64,000 nucleotides of DNA from Burkholderia stabilis (GTDB lineage Bacteria; Pseudomonadota; Gammaproteobacteria; Burkholderiales; Burkholderiaceae): the NCBI RefSeq assembly GCF_001742165.1, contig NZ_CP016443.1:868001-932000 (forward strand). The letters run 5' to 3'. The notes beneath the pieces were generated by a model that was not told the DNA's origin, ran no database searches, and worked only from the letters and a program-made list of their open reading frames with translations. Below are positions 1-8,207 of the stretch, piece by piece. Each line of letters starts with the position of its first letter. Positions within the stretch are counted from its first letter, which is position 1. The translations under genes and the position numbers were made by a program.

Positions 1-301
1 GATACGTGTTGCCGATCAGCACGCGATGGCCGTACTGCTCCTGCGCGCAGGTCTCGACCTCGCGCGCGATGTAACCGTACATCGGGTTCGCCATCGAGGG
101 CACCAGCAACCCGACGAGCGGCGTCTGCCCTGTCTTGAGCTGGCGCGCGAGCGTGCTCGGCCGATATTGCAGCGCATCCATCGCGGCCTTCACGCGATCG
201 AGCGTTTCCGGCTTCATCTGGTCCGTGCGGCCGTTGAGCACGTTCGAAACCGTGCTGACCGAGACGGCCGCGTGACGGGCCACATCCTGAATCGTACTCA
301 T
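1..301 (-). CDS. LacI-family transcriptional regulator (N-terminal part, cut by window edge)
   Basis: The first 100 residues are visible. They begin MSTIQDVARHAAVSVSTVSN, the LacI-type helix-turn-helix, followed by a hinge helix (YRPSTLARQLKTG) and the start of the periplasmic-binding-like effector domain (VGLLVPSMANPMYGYIAREVE). The gene lies 22 bp behind the TRAP permease gene on the same strand, so it is probably the last gene of the dctP-dctQM operon and autoregulated. LacI proteins bind palindromes with a central CG. The TGTATCGATACA cores at 3287-3298 and 3536-3547 fit this, which is inference. The effector domain C-terminus lies outside the window. Confidence 0.93.
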   Translation of the reverse strand, partial: MSTIQDVARHAAVSVSTVSNVLNGRTDQMKPETLDRVKAAMDALQYRPSTLARQLKTGQTPLVGLLVPSMANPMYGYIAREVETCAQEQYGHRVLIGNTY

Positions 302-323
302 GTCGTCTTGCTGTAAATGGCGG

Positions 324-2204
324 CTACAGGCCGAAACGGGCCGGCAGCCACAACGAAAACGCCGGTGCGAGAATCAGCGCGACGAGCGCGACGACCAGCA
401 CCAGCAGATATTTCACCATCGGCCGCGCGACGCGCCGCACCTCGGTGCCGGTGATCGCGCACGTCGTGAACAGCCCGAGGCCGACCGGCGGCGCGAACAG
501 CCCGAGCCCCATCGCGACCACCACGACCGTGCCGAAATGCAGCGGGTGGATACCGAGCCTCAGCGCGATCGGCGCGAGCAGCGGCCCGAAGATGATCAGC
601 GCGGGCGCGCCTTCGAGCACCGCACCGAACACGACCATGACCAGCGCGGACAGCAGCAGGAACATCGTCGCGCCGTACTGATGGGCGAACGCCGTCATTG
701 TGCCCGAGACGAGCGCCGGAATCTGCTCGATCGACAGCGCGAACGACACGCTCGACGCCGCGGCGACGATGAACAGGATACCGCTCGCCATCGACGCGGC
801 ACGCACGAACACGCGGCCGACGGCACGCCAGCTCAACTCGCGAAACGCGACCCAGCCCACGACGAGCGCATAGACCACCGCGAACGCGGACACTTCCGTC
901 GACGTCGCGATGCCCGACGTCACGCCTTTGCCGATCATCGCGACCATCACGAGCGCGACGAGCGCGCCGCCCGCGAGCGGCAACCACGCGCGGCGCTCCG
1001 TGAACACCGCCGTCACGTCGATCTTGCGCCCGGTGATCACGGCGACCGCCGCGAGCGACGCGGCCAGCACCGCGGCCGGCACGATGCCCGCGACGAACAG
1101 CCCCGCGATCGAGATGTTCGCGACGAAGCCCATGATGATCATGTTCACGCATGGCGGGATCGTCTCGGCCATCACCGCGCTGCATGCGAGCAGCGCCGCC
1201 GTTTCGTCGGGATCCTGACGCGCACGGCGCACGGCCGGCATCACGACGCCGCCAACCGCCGCGATATCCGCCAGCTTCGATCCCGATACGCCGGAAAAAC
1301 AGACCGTTGCGAGGATCACGATCAGCCCGAGGCCGCCACGCACGCGCCCGAAGATCCGCAACAGCAGCTCGACGAGCCGCACGGACATCCCGTTCGATTC
1401 CATCAGCAGCCCGGCCAGCACGAAGAACGGCACAGCGAGCAGCACGAAATGATCGGCGCCGGCCATGATCTGCTGCGAGTAGACGAGCAGCGGCAACGTC
1501 GGATCGGCCAGGAAGTAAAGCAGCGCCGAGAACGCCAGCACGAAGCCGATCGGCACGCCCAGCACGAGGCCGACGACGAAGCCCGCAGCCAGCAGCGCGC
1601 CCGGCGCGATCACATGCGCGGGCAACAGTGCGTTCCATCCGTACACGACGGCCGCGAGCGCCGCGCAGCACGCGAGCGTGCCGATCACGCGGCGGCGCGG
1701 CGCATTCAGCGCGTTCACGAGCGCGAACACGGCCATGAACAGCGTGCCGAACATCATCGGGTACACGTTGATCCAGCCCGGCAGGCCACCCGGCGTCAGC
1801 TGGTCGTACGAATCGGCGAGCAGCTGGCACGACGACGCGAACAGGTTCAGCGACACGGCCGCGACGATCCAGTGAGCGGTCTGCACGAGCGCGCCCTGCC
1901 ACCGTGCCGGCAGCCAGCCGCGGAACAGGTCGATGCCGACGTGCTGGCTGCGCCCCAGTACCGTCGCCGCGCCGAAGAACACCAGTACGATCATCAGCGC
2001 GCTCGCGACCTCCTCGGCCCAATCGACCGGGTCGTGCAGGAAGTATCGGAAGACGACCGATGCGAACACGACGAGCACGTCGACGGCAAGCACCGCCGCC
2101 GACAGGTATTCGATCCCGCGTATCGCCCCTTCCAGCACGCGCGACATGCGATGCGCGGGGCGGCCAGCGCCGGGTGCGGCACTCGAAACGGACCAGGCAT
2201 CCAT
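324..2204 (-). CDS. Fused TRAP transporter permease (DctQ-DctM), 626 aa
   Basis: Inner-membrane permease of a tripartite ATP-independent periplasmic transporter, which takes up organic or sugar acids using the ion gradient. Residues about 20-190 are the four-helix DctQ-type small subunit (for example DWAEEVASALMIVLVFFGAA, then SQHVGIDLFRGW). The rest is the 12-helix DctM-type large subunit (VPIGFVLAFSALLYFL, PFFVLAGLLMESNGMS, CFSGVSGSKLADIAAVG, MGLGLFAPPVGLGLF). Such Q-M fusions are common. The start codon lies 3 bp after the binding-protein stop, so the two are translationally coupled. The substrate cannot be read from sequence; the co-regulated dehydrogenase suggests a sugar acid. Confidence 0.95.
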   Translation of the reverse strand: MDAWSVSSAAPGAGRPAHRMSRVLEGAIRGIEYLSAAVLAVDVLVVFASVVFRYFLHDPVDWAEEVASALMIVLVFFGAATVLGRSQHVGIDLFRGWLPARWQGALVQTAHWIVAAVSLNLFASSCQLLADSYDQLTPGGLPGWINVYPMMFGTLFMAVFALVNALNAPRRRVIGTLACCAALAAVVYGWNALLPAHVIAPGALLAAGFVVGLVLGVPIGFVLAFSALLYFLADPTLPLLVYSQQIMAGADHFVLLAVPFFVLAGLLMESNGMSVRLVELLLRIFGRVRGGLGLIVILATVCFSGVSGSKLADIAAVGGVVMPAVRRARQDPDETAALLACSAVMAETIPPCVNMIIMGFVANISIAGLFVAGIVPAAVLAASLAAVAVITGRKIDVTAVFTERRAWLPLAGGALVALVMVAMIGKGVTSGIATSTEVSAFAVVYALVVGWVAFRELSWRAVGRVFVRAASMASGILFIVAAASSVSFALSIEQIPALVSGTMTAFAHQYGATMFLLLSALVMVVFGAVLEGAPALIIFGPLLAPIALRLGIHPLHFGTVVVVAMGLGLFAPPVGLGLFTTCAITGTEVRRVARPMVKYLLVLVVALVALILAPAFSLWLPARFGL

Positions 2205-2207
2205 CGC

Positions 2208-3236
2208 TCAGCCCCGCGCGGCGGCAATCGCCGGAAACAGCGGCGCGGTCGCCGGATATTGCCTCGCGAACGCCGCGTAGAGCTGGTCGTGCATCGTCTG
2301 CCGGATCGCCGCGCGCTCGCCCGCCGCCATCGGATGGAACGTCATCCCGTGCTGCTTCAGCGCCTGCTCGGCCTGATCGGCCTTCTGCGCGGCGATCGCG
2401 CGCTGCTGCGCGGTCGCGTCGGCCACCGCGCGGTCGAATGCGGGACGCAGGTTCGCGGGAATCCGGTCGAGTGCGCGCCGCCCCATCACGACCGTCATCG
2501 CCGCGAACACATGGTTCGACTGCCAGCACGACTTCACGACCTCGTCGAACTTGCTGGCAAGCACCGTGGCCGGATCGTGCTCGAGGCCGTCGACGACGCC
2601 CGTCTGCACGGCCATGTACAACTCGCCGAACGGAATCGGCGTCGGCACTGCGCCCATCGCCTTGAAGGTATCCATGAATGCCGGCGTCGGCAGCACGCGC
2701 AACTTCGTGCCCTTCAGCCCCGACAGCGCGAGCACCGGCTTCTTGGTGAACACGCAGCGCCCGCCGAAATGCGAACCCCAGGTCAGCACCGAACAGCCCG
2801 CGCGCTTCTGCAGCAGCGCGTTCAGGCTCGTCCCGACTGGACCGTCGAGCACCTTCGCGACGTGCGCATAACTGTCGAACAAGTAGCCGAGATCGAGCAT
2901 CCCGAGCTCCGGTGCGACCGTCGCCCAGATCGACGAGCCCGCGATCATCATGTCGATCGCGCCGATCTTGACCTGCTGCGCGACGTCGCTCTCCTTGCCG
3001 AGCTGGCTGTTCGGGAAGTAGTCGACCCGGATCGCGTCGCCGACGCTCGCCTTCAGGTTCGCCGCGAGCCGTTCGTACCACACGTAATGCGCGGCGTTCT
3101 GGTCGGCCGGCATCGACGACGAGCAGCGCAGCGTCACGGCCGGCTGTGCGCGCACGATCGCCGGAAATCCGCCCGCGGCGGCGAGCGTCGCGACGGACGC
3201 GGTTTGCAGAAAGCGCCGCCGGGTAAGGGTGTTCAT
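2208..3236 (-). CDS. TRAP transporter substrate-binding protein DctP, 342 aa
   Basis: Periplasmic solute receptor delivering ligand to the fused permease downstream. The chosen start gives an N-terminus MNTLTRRRFLQTASVATLAA, a twin-arginine-type signal followed by AIVRAQP. An upstream in-frame extension would run through the operator and is rejected. Family features include the conserved GLKGTKLRVLPTP segment, PFGELYMAVQTGVVDGLE and the terminal helices. It is first in the operon dctP-dctQM-lacI. Its promoter region holds the LacI-type operator 37 bp upstream of the ATG. Confidence 0.95.
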   Translation of the reverse strand: MNTLTRRRFLQTASVATLAAAGGFPAIVRAQPAVTLRCSSSMPADQNAAHYVWYERLAANLKASVGDAIRVDYFPNSQLGKESDVAQQVKIGAIDMMIAGSSIWATVAPELGMLDLGYLFDSYAHVAKVLDGPVGTSLNALLQKRAGCSVLTWGSHFGGRCVFTKKPVLALSGLKGTKLRVLPTPAFMDTFKAMGAVPTPIPFGELYMAVQTGVVDGLEHDPATVLASKFDEVVKSCWQSNHVFAAMTVVMGRRALDRIPANLRPAFDRAVADATAQQRAIAAQKADQAEQALKQHGMTFHPMAAGERAAIRQTMHDQLYAAFARQYPATAPLFPAIAAARG

Positions 3237-3272
3237 GAGCCGTCTCCTTTGCGTATGCACCTCACGGCGCAA

Positions 3273-3299
3273 CTGTATCGATTTAGTGTATCGATACAG
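3273..3299. promoter_or_regulatory. LacI-type operator, copy 1 (dctP side)
   Basis: A 27-bp sequence with outer arms CTGTATCGAT and ATCGATACAG. It contains the perfect 12-bp palindrome TGTATCGATACA (3287-3298) and a second direct TGTATCGAT half 13 bp away. It is identical base for base to 3522-3548. It sits 37 bp upstream of dctP and would cover that promoter. A central CG is typical of LacI-family sites. Confidence 0.75.
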
Positions 3300-3521
3300 T
3301 AATACGATGACCGACAAATTCGATATGAGGGTTTGCCCGAAAACCTGATGAAAATCAGGCCCCGAGCCCGACAACGCTGCCCGTTTATTCGCAGCATCAT
3401 CAGACAACCGACTTTTGCCTCCCGGGATCCGGCAACCGATGACGGGCGATTTCGGACGGCATCCGCTCACTGTCCTCCCGGGCCATATTCCCGTCTGTCC
3501 CGAGGTCTAGAACGGTGACTT

Positions 3522-3548
3522 CTGTATCGATTTAGTGTATCGATACAG
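3522..3548. promoter_or_regulatory. LacI-type operator, copy 2 (dehydrogenase side)
   Basis: Exact duplicate of the 27-bp element at 3273-3299, 222 bp away in the same intergenic region and about 125 bp upstream of the cytochrome c start. Two identical operators could allow looping by a tetrameric LacI protein, and would put both divergent operons under one regulator. The rest of the 437-bp intergenic stretch shows no gene. Confidence 0.75.
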
Positions 3549-3673
3549 AAACATGCTAAGCTTCGCCCGAAATCGAGTCGCCACGGGATTCGGCGCGCCC
3601 TCTCCGGGGTGCGCAACCACGCTGTCGACCGACCGTACAAAACCGGGGCCGCCATGCGGGCCGGCCCGAGGAC

Positions 3674-4981
3674 ATGCTTTCAATGAACCTGTCACGCAGC
3701 AACCGGATCGCCGCATCGCTCGCCGCGCTCGCCCTTCAAGCGCCGCTCTTCGCGGCGGCCGCGCCAGCCGACGACTCGGCACGCATCGCCAACGGCCGCT
3801 ACCTCGCAACGGCTGCCGACTGCATCGCATGCCACACCGCGCCGGGTGGCAAACCATTCGCGGGCGGGCTGCCGATGACGCTGCCGATGGGGCGCATCTA
3901 TTCGACGAACATCACCCCGGACCCAGCAACCGGCATTGGCCATTACACGCCGGCAGATTTCCGCAAGGTGTTGCGCGAAGGCGTGACGCCGGACGGGCGC
4001 AACCTGTATCCGGCCATGCCCTATCCGTCCTACACGAAGCTCAGCGACCGCGACATCGACGCGCTCTACGCGTATTTCATGCGCGGCGTCCCGCCCGTCG
4101 CCCAGCCGAACCGCACGCCGGATTTTGGGTGGCCGCTCACGATGCGCTGGCCGCTGAAGATCTGGAACGCGCTGTTCCTGCGCGCGGGCGCGTACGCAGA
4201 CAAACCCGGCCGCGATTCGCAATGGAACCGCGGCGCGTATCTGGTGCAGGGCGCCGCACACTGTGGCGCGTGCCACACGCCACGCGGCATCGGCATGCAG
4301 GAACTCGCCCTGGACGAATCCGGCGCCAGCTATCTCGCCGGTGCAGTCGTCGACGGCTGGCGCGCGTTCAACATCACGAGCGACGAGCAGGCTGGGATCG
4401 GTATCTGGACAACCGGCGACATCGTGCAATACCTGCGCACCGGCAACACGCCCGGTCGCGCGCAGGCAGCCGGCCCGATGGCGGATGCGGTTACGCACAG
4501 CTTCAGCAGGATGAACGACGCGGACCTGACCGCCATGGCCACGTACCTGCGCACCGTGCGCCCGGCGCCGGGTCCCGACCGCGCGCCGCGATCCGCCCAG
4601 GGCCGCCCCGCCGACGACTACATCGCGCTGCGCACGGCGGGCGCAGCGCATGCGCCGCCCGACGGCGCCGCGCTCTATCTCGATCATTGCGCCAGTTGCC
4701 ACGGAATGCGCGGCACCGGCACCACCGACGGGTTCTTTCCGTCGCTCATGGAAAACAGCGTCGTCGGCACCGCGACCGCGGCCAACCTCACACGCACGAT
4801 CCTGTTCGGCGCCAGCGTCGACAACGGGCACACACACTATTTCATGCCCGCATTCCAGACCGAACTGCGCGACGACGAAGTCGTGGCGCTCGTCACCTAT
4901 CTGTCGCTTCAATTCGGCAACGGCCAGATGCGCATCACGCGCGACGAAGTCACAACGCTTCGCACCGCGCCGGCCCACTAA
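3674..4981 (+). CDS. Triheme cytochrome c subunit of a membrane-bound dehydrogenase, 435 aa
   Basis: Electron-transfer subunit that passes electrons from the flavoprotein to quinone or the respiratory chain on the periplasmic face. Residues about 5-30 are a cleavable signal peptide (RIAASLAALALQAPLFAAAA). Three heme-attachment motifs are visible: CIACH (C50-H54), CGACH (C197-H201) and CASCH (C339-H343). This is the arrangement of the cytochrome subunits of alcohol, gluconate and FAD-glucose dehydrogenases. Methionine 4 (position 3683) is an alternative start. It is first in a three-gene operon with the small subunit and flavoprotein. It is a paralogue of the cytochrome at 28980-30257 (shared MRWPLKIWN, TPRGI, AQAAGPMA). 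Confidence 0.93.
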   Translation: MLSMNLSRSNRIAASLAALALQAPLFAAAAPADDSARIANGRYLATAADCIACHTAPGGKPFAGGLPMTLPMGRIYSTNITPDPATGIGHYTPADFRKVLREGVTPDGRNLYPAMPYPSYTKLSDRDIDALYAYFMRGVPPVAQPNRTPDFGWPLTMRWPLKIWNALFLRAGAYADKPGRDSQWNRGAYLVQGAAHCGACHTPRGIGMQELALDESGASYLAGAVVDGWRAFNITSDEQAGIGIWTTGDIVQYLRTGNTPGRAQAAGPMADAVTHSFSRMNDADLTAMATYLRTVRPAPGPDRAPRSAQGRPADDYIALRTAGAAHAPPDGAALYLDHCASCHGMRGTGTTDGFFPSLMENSVVGTATAANLTRTILFGASVDNGHTHYFMPAFQTELRDDEVVALVTYLSLQFGNGQMRITRDEVTTLRTAPAH

Positions 4982-4994
4982 AGGAGAGCTTCCG

Positions 4995-5552
4995 ATGTCG
5001 TTACACGATCCGTTCGATATCGACGACCGGCGGCGCCGTTTGCTGCAATGGTCCGCAGGCGCTGCGCTGTACGGCGCACTGCCGCGCGCGGCACTGTCCG
5101 ATATCGCGGCCCACGACGACACCCTGCCGCGCCTCGCACGCACGGGCGCATTCCTGACCGGACGCGCCGCGCTGCCGGCCGACTACGTCGCATCGGTCTG
5201 CCGCGCACTGCAGGCGCACGACCCGCGCTTCGACGAACACCTGCGCGTGCTCGACACGGCGCTGGCCACGGCCCCGCCGAACGATGTCCAGAATGTCGTC
5301 GCGCAGATGCGGTCGCAATCGCCCGAGCTGCACGCCGCCGCACTGGCGATCGTCGAGGCGTTCTACACCGGCAGCGTCGGACGCGGATCGGGTGCACGCA
5401 TGGTCGGCTATGAGACAGCGCTGATGTTCGAGGCGACCGCCGACGTCACAGTGATTCCGTCGTATGTCCGCGCGCGGCCCGAATACTGGACCGCACGGCC
5501 CGCCAACCCCACCCACCCGCTAAACGCCCAAGCGAAGGAAGCAATACGATGA
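4995..5552 (+). CDS. Dehydrogenase small (gamma) subunit, gluconate 2-dehydrogenase subunit 3 family, 185 aa
   Basis: Small subunit thought to carry the signal-less flavoprotein through the Tat system and to help it mature. The N-terminus holds a Tat-like signal (RRRLLQWSAGAALYGALPRA). The C-terminal part has the family block EAFYTGSVGRG, then VGYETALMFEAT, matching EAWYLGIVDNV, then ITYEEALMFGVV in the glucose dehydrogenase gamma subunit at 31879-32385. A GGAG-type ribosome site (AAGGAGAGCTTCCG) precedes the ATG, 13 bp after the cytochrome stop. The stop overlaps the flavoprotein start (ATGA). Confidence 0.9.
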   Translation: MSLHDPFDIDDRRRRLLQWSAGAALYGALPRAALSDIAAHDDTLPRLARTGAFLTGRAALPADYVASVCRALQAHDPRFDEHLRVLDTALATAPPNDVQNVVAQMRSQSPELHAAALAIVEAFYTGSVGRGSGARMVGYETALMFEATADVTVIPSYVRARPEYWTARPANPTHPLNAQAKEAIR

Positions 5553-7150
5553 GCAGCGAATTCGACGCCGACGTGATCGTGATCGGTGCGGGCATTCTCG
5601 GTGGCGCCGTCGCACACTCGCTCGCGCGCCAGCGCAAGTCGGTCATCGTGCTCGAAGCAGGCCCCGAGTTGCGGCGCGCGGACCTCGTGCGCGCCTTTCG
5701 CAACTACGGCGACAAATCCGATTACAACGGCCCGTATCCGGATCAGCCCTGGGCCCCGAAATCGTCCACCGGCCGCTATTCCGACCACTACATCGACAGC
5801 GTCGGCCCGATCCTGCAGAAACCGTCGTACCTGCGTCTGGTCGGCGGCACGACCTGGCACTGGGGCGGTGCGACATGGCGCATGCTGCCGAACGACTTCA
5901 GGCTGCGTTCGCTCTACGGGCAAGGTCGCGATTGGCCGCTGGACTACGACGAACTGGAACCGTGGTATCAGCTTGCGGAAGAAGAGATCGGCGTGTCCGG
6001 ATCGGATACCGACGATCAGAGCGGCCGCGGCGGCGGCCCGTTTCCGCCGCGCTCGAAGCCGTATCCGATGAAGCAGCAACCGTGGGCGTACCTGACGCAG
6101 GAAGTCGCGACGCGTGTCGCCGCGATCGGACACCGCTTCGTCGACGAGCCCAACGCCCGCGCGACCCGACCGTACGACGGGCGCCCCGTCTGCGCGGGCA
6201 ACAACAACTGCGCGCCGATCTGCCCGATCGGGGCGCAGTTCTCCGGCGACCGGCCGGTCCACCGTGCAGTCGCACTCGGCGCACGCCTGCTCGCGAACGC
6301 CGTGGCGCACAAAATCGAACGCGGCGCGAACGGGCGCATCGCGGCCGTGCACTACATGACGCCAGACGGCCACAGCACACGCCTGACCGCTCGCGCATTC
6401 GTCCTGGCCGCCCACGGCGTCGAGATCCCGAAACTGCTGCTGATGTCCGGTATCGCCAATTCGTCGGATCAGGTCGGCCGCAACATGATGGGGCACACCG
6501 GCCGCGCGCTCGCGATGCTGACCAGCGTACCGCTCTGGCCGGGGCGCGGGCCGACCCAGCAAGGCAGCATCAACACGTGGCGCGACGGCGCGTTCCGGCG
6601 CGAGCACGGCGCAATCCGGCACTTCCTCGACAACACCGTGCCGAACGAACGCATTACGCGACGTCTCATCGACCAGGGCATCGTCGGCCCCGAACTCGAC
6701 GCGCGCATCCGGGCCGATGCCGCGCGCTACCTGAAGATCGCCAGCTATGTCGAGCCGCTGCCCGACCCGGCCAACCGCGTGACACTGAGCACACATCGCG
6801 ACGCGCTGGGATTGCCGACACCCCGTACCGACTACGACATGCGCGACTACGCGCGCCGGGCGCTGCCGCGCCTGCTCGCCGACTACTCGGCATTCCGGCG
6901 GGCATTCGGCGCGACCGATATGCTCGGCGACGTCAACGCATGGGTGCCGAGCTCGCACATCATGGGTACGACGATCATGGGCCGGAATCCGAAGGATTCG
7001 GTCGTCGATCGGGACTGCCGGACGCACGATCACCCGAACCTGTTCATCGCCAGCACCGCCGTCCATCCGAGCGCATCGGTCGTCAACCCGACGCTGACAG
7101 GCTATGCGCTCGCGCTCCGGCTCGCCGCGCGCATCGGCGCCGAAGTCTAG
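5549..7150 (+). CDS. GMC-family FAD/Fe-S dehydrogenase catalytic subunit, 533 aa
   Basis: FAD-dependent oxidase of a sugar, sugar acid or polyol, working with the two preceding gene products. The FAD-binding glycines are in VIVIGAGILGGAVAHSL (residues 10-26). TTWHWGGATWRMLPNDF is the FAD-proximal block. A Cys motif CAGNNNCAPICPIG gives C215, C221 and C225, equivalent to the [3Fe-4S] ligands of FAD-glucose dehydrogenase. The C-terminal SSHIMGTTIMG carries the likely catalytic His, and VVNPTLTGYAL the partner Asn. It has no signal peptide, consistent with export alongside the small subunit. The substrate is unknown. Relative to the 539-aa paralogue, the extra Cys213 is replaced by Ala. Confidence 0.93.
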   Translation: MSSEFDADVIVIGAGILGGAVAHSLARQRKSVIVLEAGPELRRADLVRAFRNYGDKSDYNGPYPDQPWAPKSSTGRYSDHYIDSVGPILQKPSYLRLVGGTTWHWGGATWRMLPNDFRLRSLYGQGRDWPLDYDELEPWYQLAEEEIGVSGSDTDDQSGRGGGPFPPRSKPYPMKQQPWAYLTQEVATRVAAIGHRFVDEPNARATRPYDGRPVCAGNNNCAPICPIGAQFSGDRPVHRAVALGARLLANAVAHKIERGANGRIAAVHYMTPDGHSTRLTARAFVLAAHGVEIPKLLLMSGIANSSDQVGRNMMGHTGRALAMLTSVPLWPGRGPTQQGSINTWRDGAFRREHGAIRHFLDNTVPNERITRRLIDQGIVGPELDARIRADAARYLKIASYVEPLPDPANRVTLSTHRDALGLPTPRTDYDMRDYARRALPRLLADYSAFRRAFGATDMLGDVNAWVPSSHIMGTTIMGRNPKDSVVDRDCRTHDHPNLFIASTAVHPSASVVNPTLTGYALALRLAARIGAEV

Positions 7151-7179
7151 CCGCGTGGAGCATGGACGACGCGAACGCG

Positions 7180-8094
7180 CTACGCCACCGCACCGTCCTG
7201 CTCCTGCTCCTGTGCGAGAAACCGCTCGACCATCGCGTTGAATACCGGCAGCGCCGGATTGTCGTTGTCCGCACGCCACGCGAGATACAGTTCGGCCGCC
7301 ACGTCGACGCCCGCAAGTGGGCGGAACACCACGCCGTCCACGTGCAGTTCGCGCGCGGACGCCGGCACGAGCGCCGCGCCGAGCCCCGCGCGCACGAGGC
7401 CGAGGATCGTATGCGTCTGCCCGACGTAGTGCAGGTAGTTCGGCAGCCGCCCCGCGCTCGCGAACATCCCCGAGATCATGTCGTGGAAGTACTTCCCCTC
7501 GTTCGGCGAATACGCGATGAACGGCTGCCGGTCGAGCTCGTCGGGGCCGATCTGCTCGTACGCGGCGAGCGGCGCGCCTTGCGCGACCGCGACGAGCATC
7601 GGTTCGCGCTGCACGAGCCGGTATTCGAGCGGCTGCCGCGCGGCGCGCTGGCGCACGAAACCCGCGTCGAGCATGCGAGACGCGAGCGCGTCGATCTGCA
7701 CGGTCGACACCATCTCGCGCAATTCGACGTCGACGTCCGGCAGCGCGTGCGCCGCGTGCGCGAGCAGCACCGGGATCATCCGGTAGGCGCTGACGGCCGT
7801 GAAACCGAGCGTGATGCGGCCCGCCCCGCCGTGCGCGACGCGCTGCGCGGCCTGCTCGGCCCGCGCGGAGAATTCGAGGATGTGCCGCGCGTCGCGCAGA
7901 AAACGCTCGCCAGCCGCGGTCAGCCTGACCTGCCGGCTGCTGCGCTCGAGCAGCGCGATGCCGAGTGCATGCTCGAGCAGCTGGATCTGCCGGCTGAGCG
8001 GCGGCTGGGTCATGAAGAGCCGCCGGGCCGCACGGCCGAAATGCAGTTCCTCGGCGACCGCGACGAAGCAGCGAAGCTGGTGCAGTTCAATCAT
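7180..8094 (-). CDS. LysR-family regulator, 304 aa
   Basis: The N-terminal winged helix-turn-helix is MIELHQLRCFVAVAEELHFGRAARRLFMTQPPLSRQ, written here only to show the IELHQLRCF start and the PPLSRQI recognition helix. The effector domain follows (ITLGFTAVSAYRMIPVLL). It resembles the BenM/CatR-like LysR group in its LHFGRAA and QPPLSRQIQ wording. It is divergent from the D-2-hydroxyacid dehydrogenase gene at 8208 and probably controls that gene and the MFS carrier after it, through the inverted repeat at 8124-8140. It converges tail to tail on the dehydrogenase operon. Confidence 0.93.
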   Translation of the reverse strand: MIELHQLRCFVAVAEELHFGRAARRLFMTQPPLSRQIQLLEHALGIALLERSSRQVRLTAAGERFLRDARHILEFSARAEQAAQRVAHGGAGRITLGFTAVSAYRMIPVLLAHAAHALPDVDVELREMVSTVQIDALASRMLDAGFVRQRAARQPLEYRLVQREPMLVAVAQGAPLAAYEQIGPDELDRQPFIAYSPNEGKYFHDMISGMFASAGRLPNYLHYVGQTHTILGLVRAGLGAALVPASARELHVDGVVFRPLAGVDVAAELYLAWRADNDNPALPVFNAMVERFLAQEQEQDGAVA

Positions 8095-8123
8095 CCAAAT
8101 CTTGAATCAATCGATAGTCTTTT

Positions 8124-8140
8124 GATGTTAGACCAACATC
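8124..8140. promoter_or_regulatory. LysR-type operator (T-N11-A palindrome)
   Basis: GATGTT-AGACC-AACATC is a perfect 6-bp inverted repeat and contains T-N11-A (T8126, A8138). It sits between the divergent LysR gene and the dehydrogenase gene, the classic position of a LysR binding box. Confidence 0.6.
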
Positions 8141-8207
8141 GATGCGATTCCTATACTCGGTTGCACCTGATGCACGGCCTGCGCCGTGCACGACGACCGA
8201 GACCTTC

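Noticed and set aside
298..3302. Very long open frames on both strands overlapping the TRAP genes
   Set aside because: They are Arg/His-rich or Arg/Ala-rich, show no family features, and arise from the GC3 bias of the real genes. The same holds for long antisense frames throughout the window, such as those opposite pbpC, ClcA and MgtA.
3237..3470. N-terminal extension of DctP
   Set aside because: It would include the operator region and bury the Tat signal peptide.
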